Assembly (NCBI GenBank): GCA_025266875.1
Contig: JALLLT010000012.1
Span: forward strand, 496,001-560,000
Length of the DNA stretch: 64,000 nt
From: Fennellomyces sp. T-0311
Lineage: Eukaryota > Mucoromycota > Mucoromycetes > Mucorales > Lichtheimiaceae
Direction of reading: 5' to 3'
The notes under the pieces were generated by a model. That model was not told the DNA's origin and made no database searches. It was given only the letters and a program-made list of their open reading frames with translations. Of the stretch, positions 33,273 to 45,131 are shown piece by piece; within the stretch, counting starts at the first letter, position 1; each line of letters begins with the position of its first letter. The translations under genes were made by a program, and so were the position numbers.

Positions 33273-36200
33273 CGTATGCGAGGTGTTGGCGGGAGAAAAA
33301 CGCTGGGCGCTGGTTTGTGTGTGGGAAAAAAGTGGGGAGAGGAAAGAAACAAAAAAAAAGAGAGAAGAAGAAAGGGAGAAAAGAAGTTCGAGACGACGAC
33401 TGATACGCTTCTTGAATTCAGGCAAATGCCGTTTTTGGCTCTTTCATGTTTCCGCCTCTTCCCCCATGCCCGCCTGAGGCCTCCCCCAACATATGCAGCA
33501 ACACCGCCAATTACTTCATTTAACCCTACTTCATTACCCATACTTCATTCGCTTTTCTTCTCAATCGCCTCCGCCATGCCCGAATCCGCCCATGGGAACA
33601 CCACATTCACCATCGCCACCATTGACTGACAACCGTGTTGCGGACGAAAGGGTAGGTTTTAATTAATAACGGCGAACAATAGGATTATTGAACTAAAGCG
33701 GGCATTATTGCCACCCTGCTTGGTGGACAGATACATGGCGGTGCGGGGGAGAAGAGGGGGGGGGACTCGTTAGGTAAAGGCAGCGCAGTATATGGAAACT
33801 TGTCTAAATTGCGAGCACACACCACTTGCTGGCTTTTCCAATGATGATAGGCGTATTGTCACTTGACTGCCATGTGCCGTGACAGCCTACCAATTTAATC
33901 CATCGTGTTCCTCCCCTTTTATGCTGAACAGAACTGACACATTGCTGCATGGGCGTCTTTTCGTGCTGCACACACACACAGGTTTCGAAATGCGTGTAAC
34001 ACACAACCTCCAGAAAAAAACAGGAAGTGCAGAATCGTGTAGAACAAACACTGTATCAAGATCATACAATGGTCTCCAATACCTCGCTGTGCAACTCACC
34101 TGGCGAGCCGCGGAAGTGCGGGAGACACAGCAGGCCAAACCCCTCGCTCCATTTTGGACAAAATTAGACGCAGCGTACAGATGCACGTAAAAGTGGAATA
34201 AAAGTGGTATCTAGAAAAATGTACGCCACGCGAAAGTTCTCGAAAAGTCAAAAGTGCACGGACCATCCCATTTGCGTATTAATGAAACAAACGGTGTCCG
34301 TCAACTTTTTCTGTCACTCATCGTTTACTAGATTGAGGGAACCACCATTGTATTACCCGTGTATTCCAATAAAGAGAGCGGGAAGGATTAAAGAAGCACA
34401 CGAAGGCGAGTGCTGATGGCTGTAAAAAGAACAAGCGGCTTTTGTCCAACAGGTCCATGAATCCATTGACCAACAGCATCGCCTCGAATAAAGCCTAGGT
34501 GAAAATTGATAAATGGAGTTATAGGCTCAAAGTGGAGGCAGCTCGCCAGTTGACTCTTACTGTTCTTCCGCCGTCTATCCAATCTTTTACCAGTCATCGC
34601 CTTTAACTTTTAGTTCTATCCATACACACCACATCCAAGTGATCCACTGACATCATTTCAGGGATCAATAGAACTTTTTCCTCAAATCGTTCAAATTGAG
34701 CCACAGGAATCGAAGGCTGACAAAAAGCATGGCGGCTCACTTTATCGCATCTGTTGGCCTTCTCCCAAAAGAATCCATCTCGAACTTTATATCATACAAA
34801 TATAGATAAAATGCAACGTATTTAAATGTCAACTTACCTCTGGTGAGTGTCCCTTCAGCTTTATCTAGTCTGCGCTTCCATACCTGGAATGCTGCATCAA
34901 ATGTCCCAAAAATACAAACGTAAGGTGATGATAGACAGTTCATGTACCAACATTTCAATGAAACTCATTCCCCGGAGCAAGATTACTATCGTCGTACTTT
35001 CCACCGATGGTTGGAATCTGTTTCCCAGTGTCATAGCAAGGCCGCATACTTTTGTCATACAATTGGACGACTCCCATAGAAATCATCGCAATGACGTTTT
35101 TCGGAAACACCACTGCGGACTTGCCCCAGCGCTGTAAGTGTACCAACTTGTTGACAAAGCTTAACACACTTGCGAGTGCGCTGTATCGCTAGCCAATCGT
35201 ACTCACAACATTCTGCAAAATCGCGAGTTGCATCCAAGGGCTCGCAAAAACGGGTTTCCTTGGTGTAATTTTAATCCATCAAAGGCACACTACCTTCCTT
35301 ATCGGCCTGCTATATTACAAGCTTAATCTTGCCTGGTAAAGTTCTGTTGACAGAACCTCCTTCTCACTTTTACAATGCAAGCGAATGCAATCCAAGCCCC
35401 ACCGTTATTTGCAGACACTGTTTCTTCCAAAAAGACGAATATCGAACGAATAGGCGCTAGTAATTTCTAGCAATCAATTATGCAGATGCATGCACGTAAC
35501 TTATGTTTGCATACATATGGTGACATATCTGTGTTATTAAGGAAGGTCTAAAAAGCCCGTAAAAGCTTAATTTTCTGTGCCAATGAATTGAAGTCCACAC
35601 CATTTCCACCTCTAACTGCATTCGGTATTTTCGAACACAATAAGCCGTGATAGTGCATTTCTTTACTATCAAAAGAAAAGGTTAGTTCATGTAGTGCACT
35701 TCAGTGATGACTGCTTTCAAAGTGCGAAGTAGCCTACCGTTCTTACACACTCGCAGTTACTATCGATTTCGATAACTGTTTATTTTCTTCCCCACACCGT
35801 CTTCTTTTCCTCACTTTTATAATAATGTTACTTGCAGGAATACAATCATATCAATATGTACATCAGAGCTATGCCACGACTGATATGTCCTATGTTCTGT
35901 AAACGTTTGCTTTCAAACCAACCTTATTTTGATTCAGATAAAGTTTTCGTCAAGGTGATTCGACCGGATCAACCCTTTTGCGATATTTTGAGGTTTCATG
36001 TGCGACCACGTAGACGCGATGTCATACGCACATACAATTGCTGATGTATTGGCAGCTGTAACACAGCTCTCTGTTCTACCTCAATTTCCCATCTCCATGG
36101 CTCGGCATTTGCTTTACAATGCTTGCTCTTTATGTAGTCCACAATGATTTTCAAAGCCATACGTACACTTGATACGTATACGATCAAACAATGTTCATTC

Positions 36201-37894
36201 GTTTACCCTTAACAAAGGGTAGGTGCTGGGCGATTATTACCATAGTAGGTCAATGAAGGACTAGATCAACTGCGTTTCAAATTAAAATAGACAGCATGTT
36301 TACGCATCTTGAACCGCCGAGACGAAACAGACTTTGCGGTATCACAAGCCAAGGTACCCCAAGGTGAGTAGCTGAAGAAAAAACTACATAGGAATTCAAA
36401 TCGTTCACGACAGCACTTAAATGCGTTTCGATATACGATACGTACCTATTAGGAGTATATGGTTCACTCTCCCGCCCTGTTTACAAGCATAACAATCTTG
36501 AATGACAATGCTTGGTAAGTACTTTTTTTTAAGAAGATTGTTATCCACCAAAAATATATTTTTAAATCGATGACTAATCCTTGGAAGAGAACATTATTGC
36601 TGGTTCTTTAATAACAAAGCCGCTGACGTGTCGATATATTGCTGTTGTGATTAAAACTGGGGGCTGAGTAGCGAAGTTAACTTTTCATAGTGGCTTTACG
36701 TAGCCTTTTTCCGATCGCCACAGCCGTTGCTTAATGATCGATGAGTGAACCCTGCAAAAAGCTGCAGTATCGAAACTGCAGGAGGATCGTATCGCCACAT
36801 AACTTGAACGGAGCTGTAGATGCACATGGAAACCCTTTCACATATCCTGAATTGGCTATCATCGACCCGGTGCGTCTATACCGGCTATTTTTGTCGACGA
36901 GCTCACAGGACACCAAAAAGAAGATATCTTCCAAATGGAATCTAGGGTGTAGTTACCACAACAGACTTAAAACGAAACTAGATTAATAATTGGAATTGCA
37001 CATATCAGTGTTGAAGTAAGCAATGCGTACTCTACTCATAAATGTCATTTCTAACCAAATTGCGCACATGTACGGGTATCTGATTCAAACATTCCCCGGA
37101 ATATGTAGTATATAGCGATGATCGATCGAATGCATGAATCCTGCATATTAACTATCGACAAAGAATACTTGCTTTTGATGTAGGAACACTATGACGTCGG
37201 ATAAGAATAGCACATTCACACGAAAAAAAGCACCGAACAACGGCCCGTGAAATATTCTTCTCATCACCTTTACGTCTTGTTGTCGTGCGAGAATTCCCAA
37301 TCAAGATCTTTGATCAGGACACATGTTTTTGTACCATCATTACTAGTAATAGCAACAAAGCCTCCTTTATGATCATCCTGTGTTTCGAAGAAAGCCGATA
37401 CCCAAAATGTTTGTATCTGTATCATCAGCCACTGTTATGCATCTAAATCACTCCAATGGGGCGCTAATTATTATGGTATCATCCAACCCCGATGCGTATC
37501 CCCAAGCACAGCTTCATAATATCAATCCAAGGATGCAAGCGCCACAGACTGGTTTTTATATTTTCGTGCTCATTGAGCAACGCAATCTTGATCTTTTTTT
37601 TCTAAAAAAAAAAAAAGACAACAGGATCGATAATAGGTGTACAGATCGGCTACTTGAACAAGTATTAAAGTAGCAGGTACCCCTTTTCAATACATTTTGA
37701 TATGCAAATTTGAGCTCTGTAGCTGTTGCAACGGTGATCAATGAAGTATCGAGTAACAACGATGATTATTACTTTTCAGCAATAAATTGGCCTTAAATAG
37801 CGTTTTATAGTAATTTGGCTAATAATAACCCTGAAGTGTGTGACAGGGTGTATTTTTTATTATGGGCTTCTTGTCCTGCTGTCAATCGTAAACG
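33273..37894. other. Gene-poor stretch of 4.6 kb
   Basis: No convincing gene. Around 34740-35270 on the minus strand, several ORF pieces (GKSAVVFPKNVIAMISMG, IGGKYDDSNLAPGNEF, FDAAFQVWKRRLDKAEG) could be exons of an unknown or decayed gene, but no continuous model with a start was found. The 5' part (33273-33600) is pyrimidine- and purine-rich and should hold the promoter of the FYR gene. Poly-A/T runs are common. No transposon ends or RNA genes were recognised. Confidence 0.5.
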
Positions 37895-39472
37895 ATGCCA
37901 CTCACATCTCGGCGTCGAATCGCAGTAATCGTCGCCACGTTTACCGTCTTTCTTGTATTCCTTGTATCAACTCGCCATTCATCAACCTCATCGAATTTCA
38001 TCCCTTCATCTAAGCAACCATCCCCTCAAATATTCAATCAGCAGCATGCAAAACCAGATCCGACGAGCGATGCGATTCCAGTCATCTATCCTGATCCCTT
38101 CGAACTTCATCGACCTGGACCTGGCGAAAAATTCATCGCGTACCTCCCACACTCTGGCTTCCACAATCAACGGATCGAACTCGAAAACGCGCTTCTATTA
38201 GCATCGTACTTGAACCGCACGCTTTTGTTGCCACCGGTGTTCCTAGGCAACCCAGCAATGCCATGGTTGCGTTACGATAAAATGTATGAGCGCCTGTTAC
38301 TCCAAACCAAACGAGGATTGGAGCATTGTCCATTGATAGGGGGTGATGAGCCACTTCCGGCTGAATGTTTAAACTACTTTCGCTGGACGCAAGTACCATG
38401 GTCATTCTTTTACGATTTAGAAAAGGGAATCAAGGACAATGTGCGTATTGTGTTTCGTGATGATCTTAGTCAAGAATGGATCCTCGACGCTCTCGGTTTA
38501 AAACGAAGCGATATATACTACATGAAAGACATGTCACCGTACGAGTTCCGCGTGTATGACAAACCGGATTCCGCCACACCGCTTGCCAAATTCGTGAACC
38601 GCATCGATCTGGCGACTCTGGAAGCGATCGATAGCCCCATGTTGCATTTTGGATCTGTGTTTGGTACTTATCGCGTTTTAGCCCAGACGGAGGAACATGC
38701 TCAACTATTGAAATTGTTCCGAACGGAGATGATCTTCCGCAACCCAATCCTGTACGATACGGCGAGTCGAGTTGCACGACAGCTCGGTGGTGTCGATCGT
38801 TTCGTCGGCCTGCATATTCGTGTCGGCGATGGACTATTCAAGGTGCGGGCATCGATTCATGTGGACGACATATACCACAAGTTAGTCGACGCGTTTACAG
38901 ATCTCACGCAGGAGCAGGTTGCATACTACGAAGACTACCGACACGACCAAGATCGACAAGAGAATGAAGATTATGAAGTCAGACAGCTACGAAAGTTCAA
39001 ACCAATCGACGAACAACTGGAAAAGCCGATCGTGGTCAGCCATCCTGACAATATCGCTGAGTTTCTGGGTGATCAACCTCCAGCTGGTCTGATGAGGACG
39101 TGTCAGGCACCCAAGGACGATACGACCAAGCATTTCCAAAAGACGGTGATTTATATCGCAACCGATGCGCCTTCGCCACGAACGAACCCGCTTTTGCGCA
39201 AGATATTCGCAACATTCCCGTGTGTGTTTGTGTTGTCGGACTTTAACGAGGAACTGCACGATCTGAAGCGCATCCAGGTGGTTGAGGAGAAGGTCAAGCT
39301 TGAATCGTACTTGATTCCAATGGTGGACGCAATGATAGCTGCACAGGGCCACACGTTCCATGGCACGGCCGACAGCACATTTAGCAGCTACATCGAACGG
39401 CAGCTGCACCCGGTGTACACCGGACGAGAGGTCAAGGTGATGAATGTAGGAGGCCGCCGGAAAAACCAGTAA
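37895..39472 (+). CDS. GDP-fucose O-fucosyltransferase-like type II Golgi/ER protein
   Basis: A single exon of 525 residues. A short basic N-terminus and one membrane helix (about 8-25, RIAVIVATFTVFLVFLVS) mark a type II protein, followed by a Ser/Pro-rich stem. The lumenal domain has the O-FucT landmarks: LPHSGFHNQRIELENALLLA near the start (donor-binding loop), LNRTLLLPPVF, GLHIRVGDG (His-x-Arg of the catalytic site) and a C-terminal HGTADSTFSSYIERQL that matches the last O-FucT motif. Such proteins use GDP-fucose; acceptor and linkage cannot be read from sequence. An inserted charged segment (QVAYYEDYRHDQDRQENEDY) follows the HxR motif. The next gene's ORF starts 30 bp after the stop. Confidence 0.85.
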   Translation: MPLTSRRRIAVIVATFTVFLVFLVSTRHSSTSSNFIPSSKQPSPQIFNQQHAKPDPTSDAIPVIYPDPFELHRPGPGEKFIAYLPHSGFHNQRIELENALLLASYLNRTLLLPPVFLGNPAMPWLRYDKMYERLLLQTKRGLEHCPLIGGDEPLPAECLNYFRWTQVPWSFFYDLEKGIKDNVRIVFRDDLSQEWILDALGLKRSDIYYMKDMSPYEFRVYDKPDSATPLAKFVNRIDLATLEAIDSPMLHFGSVFGTYRVLAQTEEHAQLLKLFRTEMIFRNPILYDTASRVARQLGGVDRFVGLHIRVGDGLFKVRASIHVDDIYHKLVDAFTDLTQEQVAYYEDYRHDQDRQENEDYEVRQLRKFKPIDEQLEKPIVVSHPDNIAEFLGDQPPAGLMRTCQAPKDDTTKHFQKTVIYIATDAPSPRTNPLLRKIFATFPCVFVLSDFNEELHDLKRIQVVEEKVKLESYLIPMVDAMIAAQGHTFHGTADSTFSSYIERQLHPVYTGREVKVMNVGGRRKNQ

Positions 39473-39502
39473 ATAAAAGGAATTGTAGCAGAATCGCAAG
39501 CG

Positions 39503-41338
39503 TTGCATCATGATTTCCTAATTTGGAGTAAGGTTCCACGAAACAAAGTTGGGCTTCGAGATCGATCGAAGGACTTTCTCCACCACTTCCGTATTTTTTC
39601 TAGCTCCAATCCGAAGCCGAGCTTAATCATCATTTTTCTTCCTCTCCTTTTCCCGCCGCACATCCACTTTCTCATAACCGCTCCGTCCGCATTGTTCTCC
39701 AGCACTAAGCGCCTTCGTGAACTCGATGACTTGCCGGAAGGGCAAGTGGGCAAACGGCCACGCCAGGCGGATTCTATCGTTGCCGCTCTGAGCCAATGCC
39801 CTGCATGCAACTCAACACTCGTTCGTCCGCACACACTCCCTTGCGGATATACTGTCTGCCACCAATGTGACCCTATCAATAAGCCCTGTGTTTCGTCCAG
39901 TTGTCAGCGCACACACACCACCCAAACCAACACCAATGTCACCATTGATCAGATCCACGATGTGCTCAGATCCTGGGACAAATCGCAGCTCATCACGGAG
40001 GACCTGCTACGAATGCACCTGGTTAGTCTTCTTGAATGCGCAATATGCTATTCGTGTTTCTATCAGCCTGCTACTGCTCCATGTGGCCACACCTTTTGTC
40101 ACTCATGTCTCGTACGATCCCTTGATCATATGCCGTCCTGCCCTATCTGCCGCCAACCCATCGGCTGGACACCTCCTCCAACACCGCTTCTATGTCAATT
40201 AGTCTCCACCTTGTTTTCGCAGGAGCCTGAAACACAGCACGAGCACGACGACAGCAAGCGGGTCCCCATCTTGATTGGCGCATTGGCGTTTCCCCACGTA
40301 CGCTGTGTGATACACATCTTTGAACCACGCTACCGATTGATGCTCAGACGAGTCATGGAGTCTCGACGGCGTCGTTTTGCCATGTGCATGCCTGTGCGTC
40401 GGAGCAACGCCACTTTCAACGAATACGGAACGATGCTTGAGCTGACGCACGTCCAGACGTTAGAAGATGGGCGATCGGTTGTACAAGCCGTTGGATCGCA
40501 TCGATTCCGTGTAGTCAAACACGAAATGCTCGACGGCTATCATGTAGGTGAGCTCGAGCGAGTGGACGACATTGACGGTGAACAAGAGCAAGCGTTAGAA
40601 CGAGAGGAGATTATGCGTGCGTGTGCTCAACGGGCACAACAGGAACAGGCTAAAAAGGCGACGCTCGATCGATCCGCAACACAAGCGTCACCACAACCAG
40701 CTAGACCCCGACCTGTTACGGGATTTGGGGGAATGTTTCCGCATCAGCGCCAGTCATGGGCGGCTCAGGCACATCCTCAAACGCAGGTGGCACGGTCACC
40801 TTGGTTACAGATGCATCTTCACGGTCTCTCAGCTGCCCAAACAAAGCAAGCAGCTCCTCATCAACGTCCGGTTCCACGACCATCGCAACAGCCTCAGCAA
40901 GCGGCCACGGTCAACCGTCACGAACAAACGACAGATGATCTGATCAAACAGCTGGCATCATTTGTCACACTGTTACGTGGCACCACCCCTTCATCGTCCC
41001 AAACACCGGATCGCTTCGCACAATGGTTACGTGCGCTGGGTGAACCGCCGGCTATCACCGGCCCAAGGCGCAATAGAAATATCTTCACGTGGTGGGTCGC
41101 AAACATGATGCCACTCAATCAAGAAGAGAAAGCCAAGTTGTTGGCTATGCGCCTGCTCCGGGAGCGAGTTCTCATGCTGATCAAATGGGTCGACCGCTTC
41201 AAAGATCAGTGGTCTTACTGGTTGCGGTGCAACGGTACAGATTCTGCTGCAACTGATCGACTATACCCCCATACTGGCAGCGCCAGCGGGAGCAATGCTG
41301 ATGTTGATAGTGCGCAGCTATCTTGTCGTATTTCTTAA
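39503..41338 (+). CDS. LON-substrate-binding and RING finger protein (LONRF-like E3 ligase)
   Basis: A probable ubiquitin ligase, 611 residues if started at 39503. A first zinc-binding part (CPACNSTLVRPHTLPCGYTVCHQC, about 99-122) resembles a degenerate RING. A full C3HC4 RING follows at about 178-215 (CAICYSCFYQPATAPCGHTF, then CLVRSL and CPICR). After it comes the LON N-terminal-like domain (VPILIGALAFPHVRC, IFEPRYRLMLRRVM, GTMLELTHVQTLEDGR, VGSHRFRV). A Gln/Ala-rich linker and a helical C-terminus (WVANMMPLNQEEKAKLLAM) resemble the family's end. The start is doubtful: the first 70 residues look like untranslated or intronic sequence, and the next in-frame ATG (40013) would lose the first zinc site. 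Confidence 0.85.
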   Translation: MHHDFLIWSKVPRNKVGLRDRSKDFLHHFRIFSSSNPKPSLIIIFLPLLFPPHIHFLITAPSALFSSTKRLRELDDLPEGQVGKRPRQADSIVAALSQCPACNSTLVRPHTLPCGYTVCHQCDPINKPCVSSSCQRTHTTQTNTNVTIDQIHDVLRSWDKSQLITEDLLRMHLVSLLECAICYSCFYQPATAPCGHTFCHSCLVRSLDHMPSCPICRQPIGWTPPPTPLLCQLVSTLFSQEPETQHEHDDSKRVPILIGALAFPHVRCVIHIFEPRYRLMLRRVMESRRRRFAMCMPVRRSNATFNEYGTMLELTHVQTLEDGRSVVQAVGSHRFRVVKHEMLDGYHVGELERVDDIDGEQEQALEREEIMRACAQRAQQEQAKKATLDRSATQASPQPARPRPVTGFGGMFPHQRQSWAAQAHPQTQVARSPWLQMHLHGLSAAQTKQAAPHQRPVPRPSQQPQQAATVNRHEQTTDDLIKQLASFVTLLRGTTPSSSQTPDRFAQWLRALGEPPAITGPRRNRNIFTWWVANMMPLNQEEKAKLLAMRLLRERVLMLIKWVDRFKDQWSYWLRCNGTDSAATDRLYPHTGSASGSNADVDSAQLSCRIS

Positions 41339-41523
41339 TTATGTATGATTCTCCCTGAATATTTTGCTCTATGGCTTTCTAATTGTGCAACATTACGAAC
41401 ATCTATTTGCAAACTGCATGTAAACCTGTATCTATCTTTTTTTTGACTCCTTAACATTACTCCTACATGAAATAAACAACGAAAATAGAATAGCATAGAA
41501 AAGCATATGGCCATATATATAGT

Positions 41524-42746
41524 TCAAAGGGATTTCCGCCAGTCCATTTGTTCTTGCAGCGGTGTCGGTGAGTCCGTAATAATCATCTGTTCCGCGGAAA
41601 GACGTCGCTTTTGTTGGTTGCTTCCAGTATCCATCACCAGTGATCGCAATACTCGGTTCTTTTTTTTCAAGGGAATGAAGAATTCAGGAGGCTGGTCCAC
41701 ATAATAACTTATAAGCTTACCTCAATTTGCAAGTCATGAATCTGTCGCCGTAGCTGATCTGTCTCTTGGCCATTCGTATCTTGTGCTTTAGTCCGTAACG
41801 TATCAAACGAAGCGAACATGATCGGAGGTAATGTATTTTGATGTTCACGGAAGGACGGTAAGGTCGGTGCCGATGATCGTCTTGGCTCGTTATTGTCTTT
41901 TGTTGACCGTTTAGATCGATCGCACCCGATTTCCGCTTTCATGTGGCGATTGAGGGCGTCCAAGCGCGAAAAGGATCGGTCGCAGGTAGTGCATACGTAA
42001 GGCCGCTCACCAGTATGCAACTTTTGATGCCGTTTCAGGTCGTGAAGCCTTCGAAATTCTCGAGAACATGTCTCACACTTTGTTTTTTCGATGAATTAAT
42101 TTTTTCGTTCCTGCTGTTCTATCGAAAAATAAGCTATAGCCATTTACCTTGTATGGCCTCACCAGCGAATGTGTGGCGGAATGAGATTTTAGGTTATGGG
42201 ACCGGCTAAACGTCTGGCCGCATTCATTGCAACGAAAAGGCTTTTGTTGCGGTGGAGGTTGCGATAGCATTGGCTTTTTGACGTTATCTTCCTGCTGTTT
42301 TACCGGGAACGAGCTGTATGAAGAACCTCCGGCGACGTAGGTGGTGCGTTCTTTCTTGTTGTAAGATGGGAAGAAGGGTAGTGAGGGTTTCATGGGATAG
42401 AGCTGACAGGTGGTCATATTGTTAGAGATTGTTTGCGAAAGAATCGGTGGTCCTTTTATTATGGTTACTTCATGTTCACAGCCCCGTTGTTTATTATAGC
42501 TGCAGTTAACGTGGCGTGGATGCTGCAGTTCGTGGGATGACATGCAAGCAGGACGAGGCTGAATAAAGTATAAAAAAATGTGAAAGAAAAAAGAAGTTCG
42601 CAGGATGAGCCACCATCGACAAAGTTAACGTGGCTGTGCATGGTATTTCGTTGTTGGGGATATTTGGCTTGGCTTTTTCGGAAAGGGCTTATTGTTGTCA
42701 TGGGCGGCGGCCCCCGGCCATGTGATATATGATTTTCCATTAGCAT
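41524..42746 (-). CDS. C2H2 zinc-finger transcription factor
   Basis: The secure exons are 42543-42148 (or from 42558 if spliced to an upstream exon), 42077-41721 and 41658-41524. With the start at 42543 the protein has 295 residues. With a proposed first exon (42746-42630, donor GTTAAC) it has 339. Finger 1 is CNECGQTFSRSHNLKSH with a second His, finger 2 is CETCSREFRRLHDLKRH and is split from finger 1 by an intron, and finger 3 is CTTCDRSFSRLDALNRH ending HMKAEIGC (C2HC). TGEKP-like linkers (TGERPY) join fingers 2 and 3. The tail has a coiled-coil piece (TDQLRRQIHDLQIE). A nuclear DNA-binding regulator of the Msn2/Azf1 style is likely; targets are unknown. Confidence 0.85.
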
Positions 42747-43917
42747 GGCACCCTGTTCTCTCAGCTGACGTTTCTAGTACAATAAATGTGCGATATTGTT
42801 TGGGTTCTGGGCAGCGTTGGAATGGATGGCGTCGGATGCGACGGTGATGGAAGGTTCGGCGAAATGAAGCGAAGATTACGTATGCACATTTGGATTAGGG
42901 TCTCAGCCTCACCCTGGCAGCCACGCGATTAGCAAAAATGACAAGCTGCGGAAACTACCATGAATGGGTCAAAACATTCGTGGACCTAGAACTATCGCCC
43001 ACATCAGTTGATACGCGGAGAAATAAAGCAGGAAGAAAAAAAAAGTAAACGTTTATGCCGGTGCCACCACCCAAGCCGTTTGTTTTATCCTTTGTTGCAG
43101 AATCGGATTCAGGTTATATACGCCTATTGTGTTACCCATCAGGGGCTTCCCGGAAACCCGCAACAAAAAGCGCAAAGATAAAAACAATGATGTAGTCTCG
43201 CCCGTTCAGCTGATGCGCAAAAATAAAATAAACCATCCAGGCGAGTGGGAGGATCGAGGGGGGGAATTGCGTATAAAGAGCAATGAGAAAAAAAAAAGCT
43301 ATTAATGGAAACGACAAGCTCCACTTGGCGCACATAGAATGGCATCTTTCCGAGTTGACGCGTTGTAGAACGCGTGGCTCAGTTAGCGTTAAAAGCGGGA
43401 CTGTAATAAGGTTACGCACCAAACGTTCCTATTTTTATATGGCCTTACGAAAGGCCAATTTTATAACATCACCCGGGCTATCTTTGTCGACAAGGAAACC
43501 GCTGTACCGAACCGGTCAGGCCAGAACCTGGTGAAAGGGCTGGTGTGCAGAAAAAAAGAAGGCGGGGGTGCGAAGGAGTTAGTGAACCCAACGCTCAGGA
43601 TGGAAATGTTTGTGCAACATGAGCGGATTTGCACTTGCTATTTTTATGCCTCAATCACACTACTATTTTTACCGGAAACGAAGGATCTTCATCAATTTCA
43701 TAATCATTTGAGTTGGTCTTTTTTTGTTCACACTCCAACGCCCCTGGCAGCTCTTTTTGTTCGTCTTTTACCGGCACTCTAAAAACTTTTTCTTTCTTTC
43801 TTCTGCCTCCATTCCCTTCCTTTCAACCCCCTGTTGCTTTCTTCAACTTTTTCTCCCTTCTTTCTTTTTTACTTCTTCCTATCTCTCCTCCTCCGTCTTC
43901 TCTCCCTCTTTCTCGCA
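42747..43917. other. Intergenic, promoter region
   Basis: About 1.2 kb between two divergent genes. The last 200 bp before 43918 is a long pyrimidine tract (CTTTCTTCTGCCTCC and similar), as often seen before fungal transcription starts. No ORF was recognised. Confidence 0.5.
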
Positions 43918-44388
43918 ATGGACTCACCAACGGCTTGCTCCCTACACAACAACGAACAGCAGCAACGTGGCATGAAGCGCAAGCGTATATCCTCGTGTCT
44001 ACCAAAGAAAACCGTACGCTTCGATCTCGAACATAAGATCATGTTGACTTACTCGCCTGATGAATACGACCGCGGCGGCTTGTTCGACAATCCCGTTCTA
44101 TACAAGCTGAATCCTAATGCGAAACCCAAACTCTCTGTGGACATTCCACCATTCATCCTCTCGGACGACGGACAAGACAGTGCCAACAGCACCGAGCCAA
44201 GTCCCGATACACCTGGCGACAACGATTTCCCCCCACCGATGCTTGGAAGAAGTAACCGCCCCAAGCTGTCCGTCGATACGAGTATTTGCGCTGGCCCGCT
44301 ATTCTTCACAAAGTTATCGACAAACCATCGTAGCAGAGCAGACGATGACAATGGATATTTGGTCCCCATATCGGCCTTACCTGTTTGA
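43918..44388 (+). CDS. Small protein with RVxF-type PP1 docking motif and SPDEYDR motif
   Basis: A single exon of 156 residues. An upstream in-frame ATG at 43834 lies in the pyrimidine tract and would add an unlikely Leu/Phe/Ser run, so 43918 (MDSPTACS) is chosen. Near residues 30-55 there is KKTVRFDLEHKIMLTYSPDE followed by YDR. KTVRF fits the (R/K)-x-V-x-F docking motif of protein phosphatase 1, and a YSPxEYDR stretch a short way after it is a pattern seen in small fungal proteins. The rest is low-complexity, with two copies of PKLSVD (Lys-Leu-Ser-Val-Asp) near residues 74 and 118. Role unknown; a PP1 regulatory subunit is an inference. Confidence 0.65.
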   Translation: MDSPTACSLHNNEQQQRGMKRKRISSCLPKKTVRFDLEHKIMLTYSPDEYDRGGLFDNPVLYKLNPNAKPKLSVDIPPFILSDDGQDSANSTEPSPDTPGDNDFPPPMLGRSNRPKLSVDTSICAGPLFFTKLSTNHRSRADDDNGYLVPISALPV

Positions 44389-45131
44389 AATACACAAATT
44401 AGTAGAAAAAGGGAATAACCTCAACGCGTTATAATATCTATACTACAAACAACATTTTTTTTCTTTTACTCAATTCAATTCTCTCTCTCGCAAGCAGCAT
44501 ATCTTATATTATATCCTTTCTCCCCCTCCCCCATGAACGCAACACGTTTCTAACTCATGTATAGTTTTTTCTTTTTCTTTTTAATTTTTAACTAGTATAA
44601 AAGGATCTTTTTCTGCGACCGTCCAAGGTTTGCCCCTTTTCTCTGCTATTAAAAAAATGTTAAAAATCATCCGGAGACAAGACCGACATATGGTAATGAT
44701 TCGGTTCACATCGTTTTGGGGCGAATTCAAGAGTGGCATGAAAAAACAGCGGATTGTCAGGTGACGATGATGCATTGTTTAATACTCTATTTTCTCAACA
44801 TGACTTTAAGGCTCAGCATATTGTTTCCACAAACGGTGGCCTGGAATACCGGTATCACCCTGCTTTGTGTCAGATCTACATTTTTATTTCATCAATGTGT
44901 ATAATTTTGGGTCGGATCGACTATTTCTATTTTATCAATGACAAAATTTAGGGCTATTTAGTAAAGCCTTTTTGAGACCAATGCATGTCGTAATATGGAG
45001 CGTTTATCCAAGATCCAACTAGACCGTACATATAACACACTAAAGGTTCTAGGCAACCCATGGAGGATCCCAGTAGTACACCATTTCTTTTTTTATATAA
45101 TTTACAACAAATAAAAGAAAAAAAAATAAAT
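44389..45131. other. Intergenic between convergent 3' ends
   Basis: About 740 bp, T-rich near 44455-44590. No gene was recognised. Confidence 0.5.
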
